Positions 41,735 through 50,930 of a stretch of 64,000 bases of DNA are shown piece by piece. A program made the translations under genes and the position numbers. The number at the start of each line of letters is the position of its first letter. Within the stretch, counting starts at the first letter, position 1. The notes beneath the pieces were generated by a model. It ran no database searches and was not told where the DNA came from. It saw only the letters and a list, made by a program, of their open reading frames with translations. The stretch comes from Chryseobacterium paridis (lineage in GTDB: Bacteria > Bacteroidota > Bacteroidia > Flavobacteriales > Weeksellaceae), in assembly GCF_016595215.1 (NCBI RefSeq), contig NZ_JAENHK010000010.1, positions 1,783,390 to 1,847,389 on the forward strand, read 5' to 3'.

Positions 41735-42274
41735 ATGATAGAAATCAAAAAATTAGAAAAGCTTCCAGACAATCCTACCATGAACTGGGGGCTTAACGGA
41801 TATGAAACAGACACCATATTTGTAGTTTCTGCTATTGAAATGAATAATAGTTTTGAGTTTTCACTGAGGGAGAAAAAACAGCATTATCGTAAAATCTGGA
41901 AAACCGATTCTGATGATATTACTGAACTTAACAAGATCATTGAACAAGGGCATTCTTTTGGAGCTTTTCAAGAAGATGAATTAATAGGTTGGCTTATTGC
42001 TGAATTTAGAGAATGGAACAACAGTTTTTATATCGAAAATATTCTAATTAGTGAAAAACTGCGTGGACAGGATATTGGAAAACAACTCATCAAAAAGGCA
42101 AGCAGAGAAGCCCGCGATTTGAATTGTAGAATAGTAGAACTGGAAACTCAAAACACCAACTACCCTGCTATAAAATTCTATCAAAGAGCTGGGTTTAATC
42201 TGACCGGAATCAACACCAAATTATATAATGACTCTACAGAAACTGCCTTATTCATGAGCTTTGATGTTTTATAA
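41735..42274 (+). CDS. GNAT-family N-acetyltransferase
   Basis: Acetyltransferase of 179 residues. The N-terminus is extended (MIEIKKLEKLPDNPTMNWG), as in proteins resembling streptothricin or other aminocyclitol acetyltransferases (SAT-like). The core reads FQEDELIGWLIAEF, SFYIENILISEKLRGQDIGKQLI with the acetyl-CoA loop, and LNCRIVELETQNTNYPAIKFYQRAGF. Antibiotic acetylation is possible but not shown; general GNAT is safe. Confidence 0.88.
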   Translation: MIEIKKLEKLPDNPTMNWGLNGYETDTIFVVSAIEMNNSFEFSLREKKQHYRKIWKTDSDDITELNKIIEQGHSFGAFQEDELIGWLIAEFREWNNSFYIENILISEKLRGQDIGKQLIKKASREARDLNCRIVELETQNTNYPAIKFYQRAGFNLTGINTKLYNDSTETALFMSFDVL

Positions 42275-42353
42275 ACTGTACGGACTTCTGCAATAACAAT
42301 TACGCTCTTAAACTTCATCGACAAAATCAATAAAAGAAATTTATATTTTCATT

Positions 42354-42371
42354 TTGTACTGAACGGTACAA
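42354..42371. promoter_or_regulatory. TetR operator copy 1 (autoregulatory)
   Basis: TTGTACTGAACGGTACAA: inverted TTGTAC/GTACAA with a 6-nt centre. It contains the -33 TTG of the tetR promoter, so binding would block it. The same sequence pattern recurs before the SDR gene at 43008-43025. Confidence 0.7.
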
Positions 42372-42384
42372 TTATTTACCTTTG
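42354..42384 (+). promoter_or_regulatory. Promoter of the TetR-family gene
   Basis: TTG (42354-42356), 20 nt, TACCTTTG (42377-42384), 21 nt before ATG 42406. The operator palindrome overlaps its upstream half. Confidence 0.65.
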
Positions 42385-42405
42385 CTTCATCAAAATAGAG
42401 AAACC

Positions 42406-42990
42406 ATGGCAGGAAGACCTAAAATATTCGACGAGCAACAGGCTATTGATAAAGCCACTGAAGTTTTCAGGGCAAAAGGATATGATGCATCTTCCGCAGA
42501 TGAATTGCTAAGTGCCATGGGAATAGGAAAAGGCAGTTTTTATCATGCATTTAAAGGTGGAAAGCAGGAACTGTATGTTCGGTCTATTGAACAGTTTTCA
42601 GAAGGTTTTATTAAAAGACTTGAAGACCAGCTTTCAAAAGCAGATAACGAAATCGAATGGATTAAAACATTCTTTTTACAACTTTCCAAAACGCCTGATT
42701 GTGATAAAGAAACCGGATGTTATCTTGGTAATGCTTTGGTACAATTATCCGAAAAAGATATTGAAGCGAAGCACATGTCAGCTCATTTATTAAAAAAACT
42801 CCAACACATTTTTGAAAAAGCAGTGAAAAAAGCGCAAGAAAATGTTCAAATAAAAAACACTGAAAGTGCTGGTATCATTGCCTGGCATCTTACCAATCTA
42901 TGGAATGGACTTCATGTGACAAGACGGATGGAAAACTCATCCGAAATACTTCGATCTATCATTGAACTCAATTTGAAAATACTCGAATAA
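42406..42990 (+). CDS. TetR/AcrR-family transcriptional repressor
   Basis: Repressor of 194 residues. Helix-turn-helix region: EQQAIDKATEVFRAKGYDAS, then LLSAMGIGKGSFYHAFKGGK, typical of the YxxF helix (YHAF). The C-terminal ligand domain has FFLQLSKTPDCDKETGCYLGNA, the Cys-containing pocket seen in TetR proteins that sense reactive aldehydes or quinones (the LnmO/NemR-like type with GCLVVNA motif). It probably represses itself and the SDR and aldo/keto reductase genes through the two palindromes. Start is ATG 42406 (MAGRPK); an in-frame TTG at 42382 overlaps the promoter. Confidence 0.88.
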   Translation: MAGRPKIFDEQQAIDKATEVFRAKGYDASSADELLSAMGIGKGSFYHAFKGGKQELYVRSIEQFSEGFIKRLEDQLSKADNEIEWIKTFFLQLSKTPDCDKETGCYLGNALVQLSEKDIEAKHMSAHLLKKLQHIFEKAVKKAQENVQIKNTESAGIIAWHLTNLWNGLHVTRRMENSSEILRSIIELNLKILE

Positions 42991-43007
42991 AATTTTTTTA
43001 AACAATT

Positions 43008-43025
43008 TTGTACTAAATAGTACAA
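43008..43025. promoter_or_regulatory. TetR operator copy 2, upstream of SDR/AKR genes
   Basis: TTGTACTAAATAGTACAA is a perfect 7-bp inverted repeat with a 4-nt centre, sharing TTGTACT...GTACAA with copy 1. It lies 33 bp before the SDR start. Confidence 0.75.
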
Positions 43026-43057
43026 TAATAAAATTTAATATATTTAAAACAAACGTT

Positions 43058-43795
43058 ATGAACATTACAAACAACACAGTCCTTATTACAGGAGGAGGTT
43101 CAGGAATCGGTTTAGAAATTGCAAAGGCATTAAACTCAACCAACAAAATCATTATTGTCGGAAGAAATAAAGAAAAGCTGGATAGCGCAGCAAAAGATTT
43201 AGAGAATGTCTTTACCATTCAGGCTGATATCACCAATGAAAATGATGTAAATAGATTAGTGGAGGATATAAAAACCAATTTTGGAGGATTAAATATTCTC
43301 ATCAACAATGCAGGTAATGCCTACGCATATACATTATCAGATTCTTCTGATACTTATACCAAAGCGATAGCAGAATTTACGACCAATTACTTCGCTCCTA
43401 TCCGCTTAACGGAAAAATTACTTCCATTACTAAAGCAACAAAACGAAGCGGCTATCGTTAATGTATCTTCTATCGTAGCTTTAATCCCAGGTTCCCATGT
43501 ACCAACCTATTCAGATTCCAAAGCTGCTTTGCGTTCATACACAAGATTACTGAGATATGAATTAGCCAAAGATACCGGCATAAAGGTTTTTGAATTAATG
43601 CCACCCCTTGTAGATACTGATTTCTCAGTAGAAATTGGAGGTCGTGAAAATGGTATTCCGGCTTCTCAGGTTGCTGCAGATTTGATACAAGCATTTCAGC
43701 AAGATCATTACGAAGTACGTGTTGGAGATACCGAGGTCGTTTATAGCAACTTCTTCGCTAACTCAGAAGGCGCCTTTGGTGTTCTGAATAAATAA
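43058..43795 (+). CDS. Short-chain dehydrogenase/reductase
   Basis: NAD(P)-dependent SDR of 245 residues, classical type. Cofactor motif TGGGSGIG (11-18), NNAG (83-86), catalytic Ser137/138, Tyr151 and Lys155 (YSDSK). Resembles the DltE-like oxidoreductases often paired with TetR repressors. Substrate unknown. It starts the SDR/aldo-keto reductase operon, 8 bp upstream of the next gene, under the second TetR operator; a carbonyl-detoxification role is inferred from the neighbours. Confidence 0.92.
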   Translation: MNITNNTVLITGGGSGIGLEIAKALNSTNKIIIVGRNKEKLDSAAKDLENVFTIQADITNENDVNRLVEDIKTNFGGLNILINNAGNAYAYTLSDSSDTYTKAIAEFTTNYFAPIRLTEKLLPLLKQQNEAAIVNVSSIVALIPGSHVPTYSDSKAALRSYTRLLRYELAKDTGIKVFELMPPLVDTDFSVEIGGRENGIPASQVAADLIQAFQQDHYEVRVGDTEVVYSNFFANSEGAFGVLNK

Positions 43796-43802
43796 TCATA
43801 AG

Positions 43803-44855
43803 ATGAAATATAAAATTTTTGGAAATAAAACCGGACTTAGGGTTTCAGAATTAGCTTTAGGAACCGGAACCTTCGGCACACGCCGAGGATATGGTTCACA
43901 AGCAGACGAAGCCAAAAGGGTTTTTGACCAATATATTGAAGCAGGTGGAAATTTTATAGACACCGCAGATGGTTATCAAATGGGTGAATCTGAAGAGTTA
44001 TTGAGTACAATGATTGCAGATAAGCGCCAAAATCTGGTATTAGCTACAAAATATACAATGGGTGGTCGCGAATTACTAACATCTGGAAATAGTCGCAAAA
44101 ATCTTATCTACTCTGTAGAAGCAAGTCTGAAAAGACTGAAAACAGATTATATAGATCTTTATTGGGCTCACCTTTCAGATGGCCAGACTCCTATTGAAGA
44201 AATTGTTCGTGGTTTTGATGATCTGGTCAGGGATGGAAAAATTTTATATGCTGGTCTTTCTAACTTTCCTGCATGGAGAATTGCAAATGCTTCCCTATTA
44301 GCTGACTTGCGTGGTTGGTCACCCATTGCAGGTATTCAGATTGAATATAATTTAATTGAACGAACTCCAGATCGTGAACTTTTACCCATGGCAGAAGCTC
44401 TGGGTTTGGGAGTAGCCTTTTGGTCACCACTAGCGGGTGGTTTATTGACCGGAAAATACCGCAATCCTGAATCAGAAGAAAATTCACGTAAAAAAGAATG
44501 GAACGGCTATTTGGTTAGGGATGAAGTAAGTCCACGTGAAACCGCCATTCTTGATGCTCTTGAAAAAATTGCTCGAGACAAAGGAGCAAAAGTCGGCCAG
44601 GTTGCTCTTGCATGGCTGCGTCAAAAGGATCAAAACTCAATATCTACTGTTACAATTCTTGGGGCTAAAAATGTAACTCAATTAGAAGACAATCTAGACT
44701 CGCTCTCTGTAATACTGACTAATGAAGAAATCCAGCAGCTTAATGAAATAAGTGCTATTTCTTTAGGTTCTCCACATGAAGTAATTAATAATAGTCAACC
44801 TATATTATTTGGTGCAAGTTCTAATATGGTGATGCAGAATCATCCTGTAGCTTAA
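43803..44855 (+). CDS. Aldo/keto reductase
   Basis: NADPH-dependent TIM-barrel aldo/keto reductase of 350 residues, with catalytic tetrad D53, Y58, K83 and H123 (DTADGYQMGESE, ATKYTMG, YWAHLSDG). The cofactor region SIST-like stretch TVTILGAKNVTQLEDNL is present. It is close to the YajO/Tas-type AKRs, reducing small aldehydes or ketones. Probably cotranscribed with the SDR and regulated by the TetR repressor upstream. Confidence 0.92.
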   Translation: MKYKIFGNKTGLRVSELALGTGTFGTRRGYGSQADEAKRVFDQYIEAGGNFIDTADGYQMGESEELLSTMIADKRQNLVLATKYTMGGRELLTSGNSRKNLIYSVEASLKRLKTDYIDLYWAHLSDGQTPIEEIVRGFDDLVRDGKILYAGLSNFPAWRIANASLLADLRGWSPIAGIQIEYNLIERTPDRELLPMAEALGLGVAFWSPLAGGLLTGKYRNPESEENSRKKEWNGYLVRDEVSPRETAILDALEKIARDKGAKVGQVALAWLRQKDQNSISTVTILGAKNVTQLEDNLDSLSVILTNEEIQQLNEISAISLGSPHEVINNSQPILFGASSNMVMQNHPVA

Positions 44856-44886
44856 TAGTTTATTGCAAATTAAATATATAATGCTG

Positions 44887-44909
44887 ATACTGAATTCGAG
44901 TACCAGTAT
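44887..44909 (+). terminator. Terminator after the aldo/keto reductase gene
   Basis: ATACTG (44887-44892) pairs with CAGTAT (44904-44909) followed by TTTTTTT; 6-bp stem, 11-nt loop. Confidence 0.55.
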
Positions 44910-45074
44910 TTTTTTATGTTTAATAGTCTATTAAATACAGGATATTGTATAGATTGCTTCGTTCCTCGCAATGACAAATTACTATAGTTTCTCACCATTT
45001 TTAATATATTTAATCACATTAAAGTGTATTAATAATTTTATTATATTAGTAATCAATAAATTAAATACTGTACT

Positions 45075-45320
45075 ATGAAAAATTTAATGAAACTCACGAG
45101 AAAAAATTTAGTATTGATCAGCGGTGGAGACACAGCCTATGCATTTTGCCTTGATGGAGTTTGTCCTCCGGCAGGACCTGGTTACAATACCTATTGTGAT
45201 GGTGATAAGTGTTATAAAACACCTAAAACAGGTGGAGGTAATCCAGGTGGCGGATGTCATGAACCAAAACGTTTCTGTCAGGAATGGGAAACCGGATGTG
45301 GGTGTGTTTATTTTAATTAA
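45075..45320 (+). CDS. Short Cys-rich double-glycine leader peptide (bacteriocin-like)
   Basis: Protein of 81 residues. The N-terminus MKNLMKLTRKNLVLISGG has the LTRKNL...GG pattern of double-glycine leader peptides found in many copies in Chryseobacterium. The predicted mature part starts after GG and has seven Cys (CLDGVC, YCDGDKC, GCH, FCQ, GCGC), many Gly and Pro. It resembles secreted ribosomal peptides of unknown activity. No leader peptidase/exporter (C39) gene is seen in this window. Base composition matches the surroundings; its own terminator follows at 45343-45367. Confidence 0.7.
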   Translation: MKNLMKLTRKNLVLISGGDTAYAFCLDGVCPPAGPGYNTYCDGDKCYKTPKTGGGNPGGGCHEPKRFCQEWETGCGCVYFN

Positions 45321-45342
45321 AAATAGATATGTAAGTAATAGT

Positions 45343-45367
45343 AAAACGTATCAAAAAGATGCGTTTT
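45343..45367 (+). terminator. Terminator after the leader peptide gene
   Basis: AAAACGTATC (45343-45352) pairs with GATGCGTTTT (45358-45367), one G-T pair, then ATTTTTTT. Confidence 0.7.
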
Positions 45368-45409
45368 ATTTTTTTACTATTCAATAGTATTCAAAACATA
45401 AAGTCTATT

Positions 45410-46423
45410 CTACAACGAATTAATATAATTTTCGTAACCACTCTTTTCTAACACCTGCTTTGGGGTAAGCTTGTAAATATCCTTCCATGAATCAGGTCCA
45501 TGTTTCTCCACATATTTTTCCACAATTCGGAAGCCAAGCCAGTAGTTTAAAGTTTTGGGAGCTTGAGGGAAAAGCTTTTTCTTATCATTTCTCAGTAATG
45601 GATTATCCCCGGAAGTATCTGAAAAATAAGGTTTAACACTTGTAAAGATCTTCTTTTCGTTTCTAAGATACCATGACCAATTTTCTTGTGACATATTCTC
45701 TACAGCGTTATGTCTTTCCATCTTTCCTTCAAAAAACACCCAGGTAAAATAGCACGCAAATCCTTCATCAATAGTCTGGCTTAATGCAGAATTTTTATCA
45801 ACATCCATATTTCTGAACTTTTCATAAACCAAATGATTGAGCTCATGAGGTAATCCCTTTTCCAGTGTATATTCAGGATCTGTATTTTCATTATTAAGTT
45901 CAAGGGCAAATTGTTCAGCATTGCAACCACCAAACCCAATTCCTGTCAAGGGTGTAAAGAGAATACTTATGGTTGCTTTAGGCTGATAAGGAACCAATCT
46001 GCTGAACCTCTTTAAATTTGTTGCCAGTACCCTATTGAGATTCAATTTTAAAAGTTCTTTTGTTTTATTATCTAATTTGGCTTTATGTTTTGGATAAAAG
46101 GTTTTATTCCATTGTACCATTCCTTCCGGATTATTGTACAAACCAGCATTTTTCTCACCAAAGATCGTTGCATAGCAATTATCCCAAAGCTTCTGATGAG
46201 GACGATATACCTTTTCAACAATCATTTTTTCATTAAATAAATTATTGTGATGCGCCAATATCTGGTACTTAAAAAGATTTTTAATAACAATGTCATTTAC
46301 TTTAATACTGTCAGCCACTTTTTCAACATCTTTTTCAAAAGAGTTTTCAGGATTTAATTTTTGGTTCGTTGAACAAAAATATACAGTAACAACACTAAAA
46401 ATCAATAAGGCAGTTCTTTTCAT
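45410..46423 (-). CDS. DUF2268-like predicted zinc metalloprotease
   Basis: Exported protein of 337 residues with an N-terminal hydrophobic signal (MKRTALLIFSVVTVYFCSTN; Cys17 may be lipidated). It carries a zincin motif GLPHELNHLVYEK (H-E-x-x-H) followed by IDEGFACYF, where Glu can be the third metal ligand, as in DUF2268 gluzincin-like proteases. A substrate is not known. It is alone on the minus strand, convergent with the leader peptide gene, about 430 bp from the next gene upstream. Confidence 0.75.
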   Translation of the reverse strand: MKRTALLIFSVVTVYFCSTNQKLNPENSFEKDVEKVADSIKVNDIVIKNLFKYQILAHHNNLFNEKMIVEKVYRPHQKLWDNCYATIFGEKNAGLYNNPEGMVQWNKTFYPKHKAKLDNKTKELLKLNLNRVLATNLKRFSRLVPYQPKATISILFTPLTGIGFGGCNAEQFALELNNENTDPEYTLEKGLPHELNHLVYEKFRNMDVDKNSALSQTIDEGFACYFTWVFFEGKMERHNAVENMSQENWSWYLRNEKKIFTSVKPYFSDTSGDNPLLRNDKKKLFPQAPKTLNYWLGFRIVEKYVEKHGPDSWKDIYKLTPKQVLEKSGYENYINSL

Positions 46424-46852
46424 CTCTGGTTTAAGCTTAATTTTCTTTCTATTTCAATTTTACAAAAGGTATGGTGTTTAAATTCTGTTGCGATACTTTA
46501 AAAAATCCATTCTATAATTAGGCTCATATTTAGAATTCTTTATTTTAGTAAAAAAATTTCATTCTAAACATATAGTTTTCAAAATATTATCAGTTATATA
46601 AAATCGAAAAAATAAAATTCTTTTGGATGGGTATCTTGTACATCTATTAGACAATCCAAAGGTAATTTTTATTACAGCTGAAATAAATAATTACCTAATT
46701 TTTTAATAATTTTTTAAGCATAAGTTCAGAAATATAGGAAATAATTTTTCACATCTATCAATTTTACAAAAAGAAAATTGTATCAAAAAATTAATAATTT
46801 GTTAAAAATAGACTTCTGCTTTATTAATAATTTTGGCCAGATCTAATTGTAT
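46424..46852. other. Gene-free intergenic stretch (429 bp)
   Basis: Between the divergent DUF2268-like gene and the membrane AraC gene. Very AT-rich. It contains TAATTTTG at 46828-46835 (a -7 element for the AraC gene) and a near -7 on the minus strand. I see no RNA gene, repeat or ORF of note. Confidence 0.4.
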
Positions 46853-47908
46853 ATGTTGTATATTTTAATGGTTGTAATACTACAGGCAATTATTACGCTT
46901 GCTGTTTTACTTTTCCTGGCTCAAAACAGGAAGTCTTTTCACAATATGTTGTTATTGTATATTTTGACTGTTGTCCTGGATATGGGTTATGAGTATTTTA
47001 TCATTAAAAGGTTTGGCTATGAATCTATCCTCTATGAAATACCGGGTAGCCTGAGAATATTTAAAGGCCTCATATTCTTATCTATTACTTTGAATTTTAT
47101 AGAATTCAAGTGGCGGGATAAATTAAAATATCTGCTATTTCCCTTTTGTTTTATTGTCTTGTTCCATACTCTTGCTCTTTCTGCGAAGCTATTTGGTTAC
47201 AAAGAAGCAGATACCCTTATTCATTTTTACAAAACCTATTTGGTCAATTATTACGTTTATTATTGGTCAGCTAGTCTTGTGATCTGTATCTTCTTGCTGT
47301 ATAAGTATCAGTACAAGATTAAAAATCCATTTTTTAAACAATTCCGATTGTTTCTCTTGTTTATTTTTTTGGGAGTGATTGCATTTCGGTTTAGTTATGA
47401 ATTTGGAATAGATATTCTTCTGTTTCAAAAAGTATACCTTCTTCTATTCTTGATTCAATTCGCTTGGATTTTGTACGTTTATATTTTAACGTACCAGGAA
47501 CAGCTTAAGAGAGATGTGCCAGTTCCCATGATAGAAGTTAATATCAAAGAAAAATACCAGTACAAAGATCTTTCTAAAATAGATTTCGATAAAATACAGG
47601 TTTCTATTGAAGATTTTTATAAGAACAGCACTTTGTATCTGGATGAAAATTTCACCCTGGAAAACCTTTCCCAGAATCTGTCCGTTTCAAGAACTGATCT
47701 TACCATCACTTTCAATCAATACTTGACCTCTAATTTTCATGAATATACAAATCGAAACAGGGTTTTACAGTTTAGGCGTATGCATCAGGAGGAACCGGAC
47801 GTGAATGTAACCGATCTTGCTTTCCAGTGTGGATTCAAATCCAAATCTACATTCTATAAGTACTTTAAAAAAGAATTCAACTGCCTCCCAACAGAGTATG
47901 CTTTATAG
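46853..47908 (+). CDS. Membrane-bound AraC-family regulator
   Basis: Protein of 351 residues. The first half (about 1-225) has six or seven membrane helices (starting MLYILMVVILQAIITLAVLL). The second half carries an AraC-type double helix-turn-helix: LSQNLSVSRTDLTITFNQYL and LAFQCGFKSKSTFYKYFKKE, ending CLPTEYAL. This membrane-HTH layout is common in Bacteroidota and suggests signal sensing in the membrane coupled to DNA binding. It directly precedes a TonB receptor and PI-PLC-like gene and is a likely regulator of them. Start at ATG 46853; a TTG two codons upstream is also in frame. Confidence 0.85.
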   Translation: MLYILMVVILQAIITLAVLLFLAQNRKSFHNMLLLYILTVVLDMGYEYFIIKRFGYESILYEIPGSLRIFKGLIFLSITLNFIEFKWRDKLKYLLFPFCFIVLFHTLALSAKLFGYKEADTLIHFYKTYLVNYYVYYWSASLVICIFLLYKYQYKIKNPFFKQFRLFLLFIFLGVIAFRFSYEFGIDILLFQKVYLLLFLIQFAWILYVYILTYQEQLKRDVPVPMIEVNIKEKYQYKDLSKIDFDKIQVSIEDFYKNSTLYLDENFTLENLSQNLSVSRTDLTITFNQYLTSNFHEYTNRNRVLQFRRMHQEEPDVNVTDLAFQCGFKSKSTFYKYFKKEFNCLPTEYAL

Positions 47909-48055
47909 TTAACAATCTTATATTACAATTATTTAATATTCATAAATAACACATAACCAGCGATTTAAACTACAGTAAAACTTATATTGGTTTGTTAAAA
48001 CTTAAATGAACTCCACTTTTTTTCAGAGCAAACATCTTTGCGGAAAATTTATAAG

Positions 48056-50908
48056 ATGTTACGTAGAAGATTTTTTTTAACAACTGCAGCATGTTTTTTA
48101 TTGGGTGGGTTTGCAATTGCTCAAACTACAGTACATGGTATAGTTGTAGATCATCAGGGCAATCTGCCTAATGCTTTAGTGTATCTGGAGAATAGCAATG
48201 AAAAAATAACCTCCGATACAGATGGCTCATTTACTTTAAGTAATGTTCCTGATGGAAACTACAGATTGGTAGTGGAATATACAGGATATGAAAACGCCTA
48301 TTTTCCTTTTAGTATTGTTAATAAAATACCGGTTGACCTGGGAACCGTAAAAATCGCGGAAAAGAAGATCAAAGAAAATAGTATTCAGGAAGTAGTGGTT
48401 GCCAGCGTATATAAAGCTTCTCAGGCACGGGCTATTACCATGAAGAGAAATTCTAATACAATTACAGAAGTTTTGAGTGCCGATGCTATTGGTAAACTGC
48501 CAGACCGTAATGCTGCTGATGCTGTACAACGTATGCAAGGGGTATCCATCGAGAGAGATATGGGTGAAGGGCGTTTTGTGGCTGTCCGTGGAACTCCTGT
48601 ACAATGGACCGCTTCTACTTTAAATGGCAACAGAATGCCCAGTGCCAGTGGTGATAATGCCAACAGAGGAGTTCAGATGGATATTTTCCCTTCAGAATTG
48701 ATACAAAATGTGCGTCTATCAAAAGCGCTTACCCCTGATCTTGATGGTGATGCGATAGGTGGAAATGTAGATTTCATTACCAAAACATCACCCAACAAAG
48801 AGACCTTAGCCATCAGTACATCTACCGGATATGTGAATATGTCTAAATCCCCTACTTTTAATTCTTCTATTGTATATGGGAATAAAATTACAGACAAATT
48901 GAAATTCATTTCATCTGCTGTAATATGGGAAAGATCGGGAGCAATAGACCAGATGCGGAATATTTTCAATTACGGACTTCCCGATCCTATAGCATCCTAT
49001 TCCATTAACCAGTTACAGCTACGTGACTATGTGGCTAACAGAAGAACATTAGGCTTTAATCATGCGATGGATTATGAGATCAATAGTAAAAACAAACTGT
49101 ATTTCAAGGGTCTGTATAGCCAATACAAGGATGGTCAATCGGTAAGAGAAACCTATTTTAATTTTGATAATAAAAATGTCACACTGCAAGCCAGACATGC
49201 TGATTACCTTACCGATCTCTATTCTATACAATTTGGAGGAAATCATCAGGTCGGTCAACGTTTGGAAATGGACTGGTCTTTATCAAAAGCAAGATCAACC
49301 TTCAAATTTAATTCTCCCAAACAACTGGAAGAGCATGAAAGAGGTTACCCTATCGTTAATTTTATACAACCAATGACCTATGGAAATTTATCTTCGGATG
49401 GCCGGAAATATTTTGCAATGGATGCTCCTAATGGTGTTGGTGATCAAAATGACTATACTTTACCTTACAATCAAAATCCAATTTCGGGAAATCAATTAAA
49501 ATTGAATCAGGTCATTTTGAACCAAAACAGAAACAGTGAAACGGATCTTCGCGGACAGGTTGATCTGATATATAAGGTAGCAGAAAATTTCAAATTGCAA
49601 TTCGGAACCAAATTCAATAATAAAGAAAAAATTGTGGATGCAGCAGTATTGGTTTGGATGCCCAAATCAGCATTAGGAATTCCAGGAGCTCCGATAAGTT
49701 ACATGAGTCAGTTTGAACAAACTGCCTTCCCTTTCAATGGAGGTTTTATGAACCCGATTGGAAATCCATATAATTCAGTCATCATCAATCAGATCACTAA
49801 TGGGCAAATTGATCAGTTTTACAATACAGATACTCAAAATAGCTTAGGCCTTTCTCAGGTAAGCGGTAAAAACAGTAATTCGAATGTCACCAGTTCTTAC
49901 CATGGACAGGAAAATGTTTGGGGAACGTATCTGATGGGAACATGGAAACTCAATGAAAATCTACAATTCCTGGGTGGAGTGCGAAATGAATACAATGATA
50001 TTTCTTTCTATGGTAAAAAAGTAATTTCTGATAAAGCAGGATCCAAAGTGGAAGATATCAAAGATGGTAAAAAATACAATGTCTTCCTTCCTATGATCAA
50101 TATGAAATGGAACCTTACAAAAGATCAGATTATAAGAGCAGCCTATACAAGATCTTTTGCAAGACCAGATTTTAATGATCTGAATCCTGGAACTATTGTT
50201 AATGATCTATCCAATACAATCACACAGGGAAATACTCAACTGAATCCTACATTCTCTAATAATTTTGATTTGATGTTTGAGAATTATTTTGGAAAACTCG
50301 ATATGATCACTGCTGGTGCTTTCTACAAGAATATTACTGATCTGATATATAAAGATCAATCTATAGTAAGCGTTAACGGACTTCCTTATACATTCACCAC
50401 TCCAAAGAATTTAGAGGGTGCCAGGCTATACGGTTTTGAAGTAGGAATTTCCAAACGTTTTGAAAACCTCCCCGGATTTCTGAAACACATCGGATTTGAA
50501 GGAAATTACACCTACATCGCTTCTGAAATGAAGATGCCTGTTTATACAAATGGCCAACAAACCGGAACGATGAAAACCACTATTCCTAATCAGGCTAAGC
50601 ATATTTTCAATACGATAGTATTCTATGAAACCAACAAGTTTATGCTCCGATTGGCAGGGAATTACAAAGGAGATTATGTGAGTGAAATAAGAAGTGCTGC
50701 AGGTCCGGATCATTATCAGCATTTTGATAAAAACTTCACGGTCGATGCTTCTACTTCATACAGCATTAATAAAAACATAAGACTTTTTGTTGAGCTGAAT
50801 AATATTTTCAATGAGCCCAATCGCTATTATATGGGAATAAAATCAAGGGTGGAAAACATTTCTTATTCAGGGATCAGAGGGCAGCTTGGTGTAAACTTCA
50901 ATTTTTAA
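48056..50908 (+). CDS. TonB-dependent receptor with carboxypeptidase-regulatory-like domain
   Basis: Outer-membrane receptor of 950 residues. Signal MLRRRFFLTTAACFLLGGFAIAQ, then a CarboxypepD_reg-like domain (about 24-100, VHGIVVDHQGNLPNALVYLE), a plug (about 120-240, with GIDGDAIGGN-like DLDGDAIGGNVDF and VRGTPVQWTASTLNGNRMP) and a barrel ending GQLGVNFNF. No SusD-like partner follows; instead a secreted PI-PLC-like enzyme gene lies 22 bp downstream. The upstream membrane AraC gene is probably its regulator. Cargo unknown. I start at ATG 48056; an in-frame TTG lies 18 bp upstream. Confidence 0.88.
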   Translation: MLRRRFFLTTAACFLLGGFAIAQTTVHGIVVDHQGNLPNALVYLENSNEKITSDTDGSFTLSNVPDGNYRLVVEYTGYENAYFPFSIVNKIPVDLGTVKIAEKKIKENSIQEVVVASVYKASQARAITMKRNSNTITEVLSADAIGKLPDRNAADAVQRMQGVSIERDMGEGRFVAVRGTPVQWTASTLNGNRMPSASGDNANRGVQMDIFPSELIQNVRLSKALTPDLDGDAIGGNVDFITKTSPNKETLAISTSTGYVNMSKSPTFNSSIVYGNKITDKLKFISSAVIWERSGAIDQMRNIFNYGLPDPIASYSINQLQLRDYVANRRTLGFNHAMDYEINSKNKLYFKGLYSQYKDGQSVRETYFNFDNKNVTLQARHADYLTDLYSIQFGGNHQVGQRLEMDWSLSKARSTFKFNSPKQLEEHERGYPIVNFIQPMTYGNLSSDGRKYFAMDAPNGVGDQNDYTLPYNQNPISGNQLKLNQVILNQNRNSETDLRGQVDLIYKVAENFKLQFGTKFNNKEKIVDAAVLVWMPKSALGIPGAPISYMSQFEQTAFPFNGGFMNPIGNPYNSVIINQITNGQIDQFYNTDTQNSLGLSQVSGKNSNSNVTSSYHGQENVWGTYLMGTWKLNENLQFLGGVRNEYNDISFYGKKVISDKAGSKVEDIKDGKKYNVFLPMINMKWNLTKDQIIRAAYTRSFARPDFNDLNPGTIVNDLSNTITQGNTQLNPTFSNNFDLMFENYFGKLDMITAGAFYKNITDLIYKDQSIVSVNGLPYTFTTPKNLEGARLYGFEVGISKRFENLPGFLKHIGFEGNYTYIASEMKMPVYTNGQQTGTMKTTIPNQAKHIFNTIVFYETNKFMLRLAGNYKGDYVSEIRSAAGPDHYQHFDKNFTVDASTSYSINKNIRLFVELNNIFNEPNRYYMGIKSRVENISYSGIRGQLGVNFNF

Positions 50909-50930
50909 TTAAACAATCAATTTCAATTTT

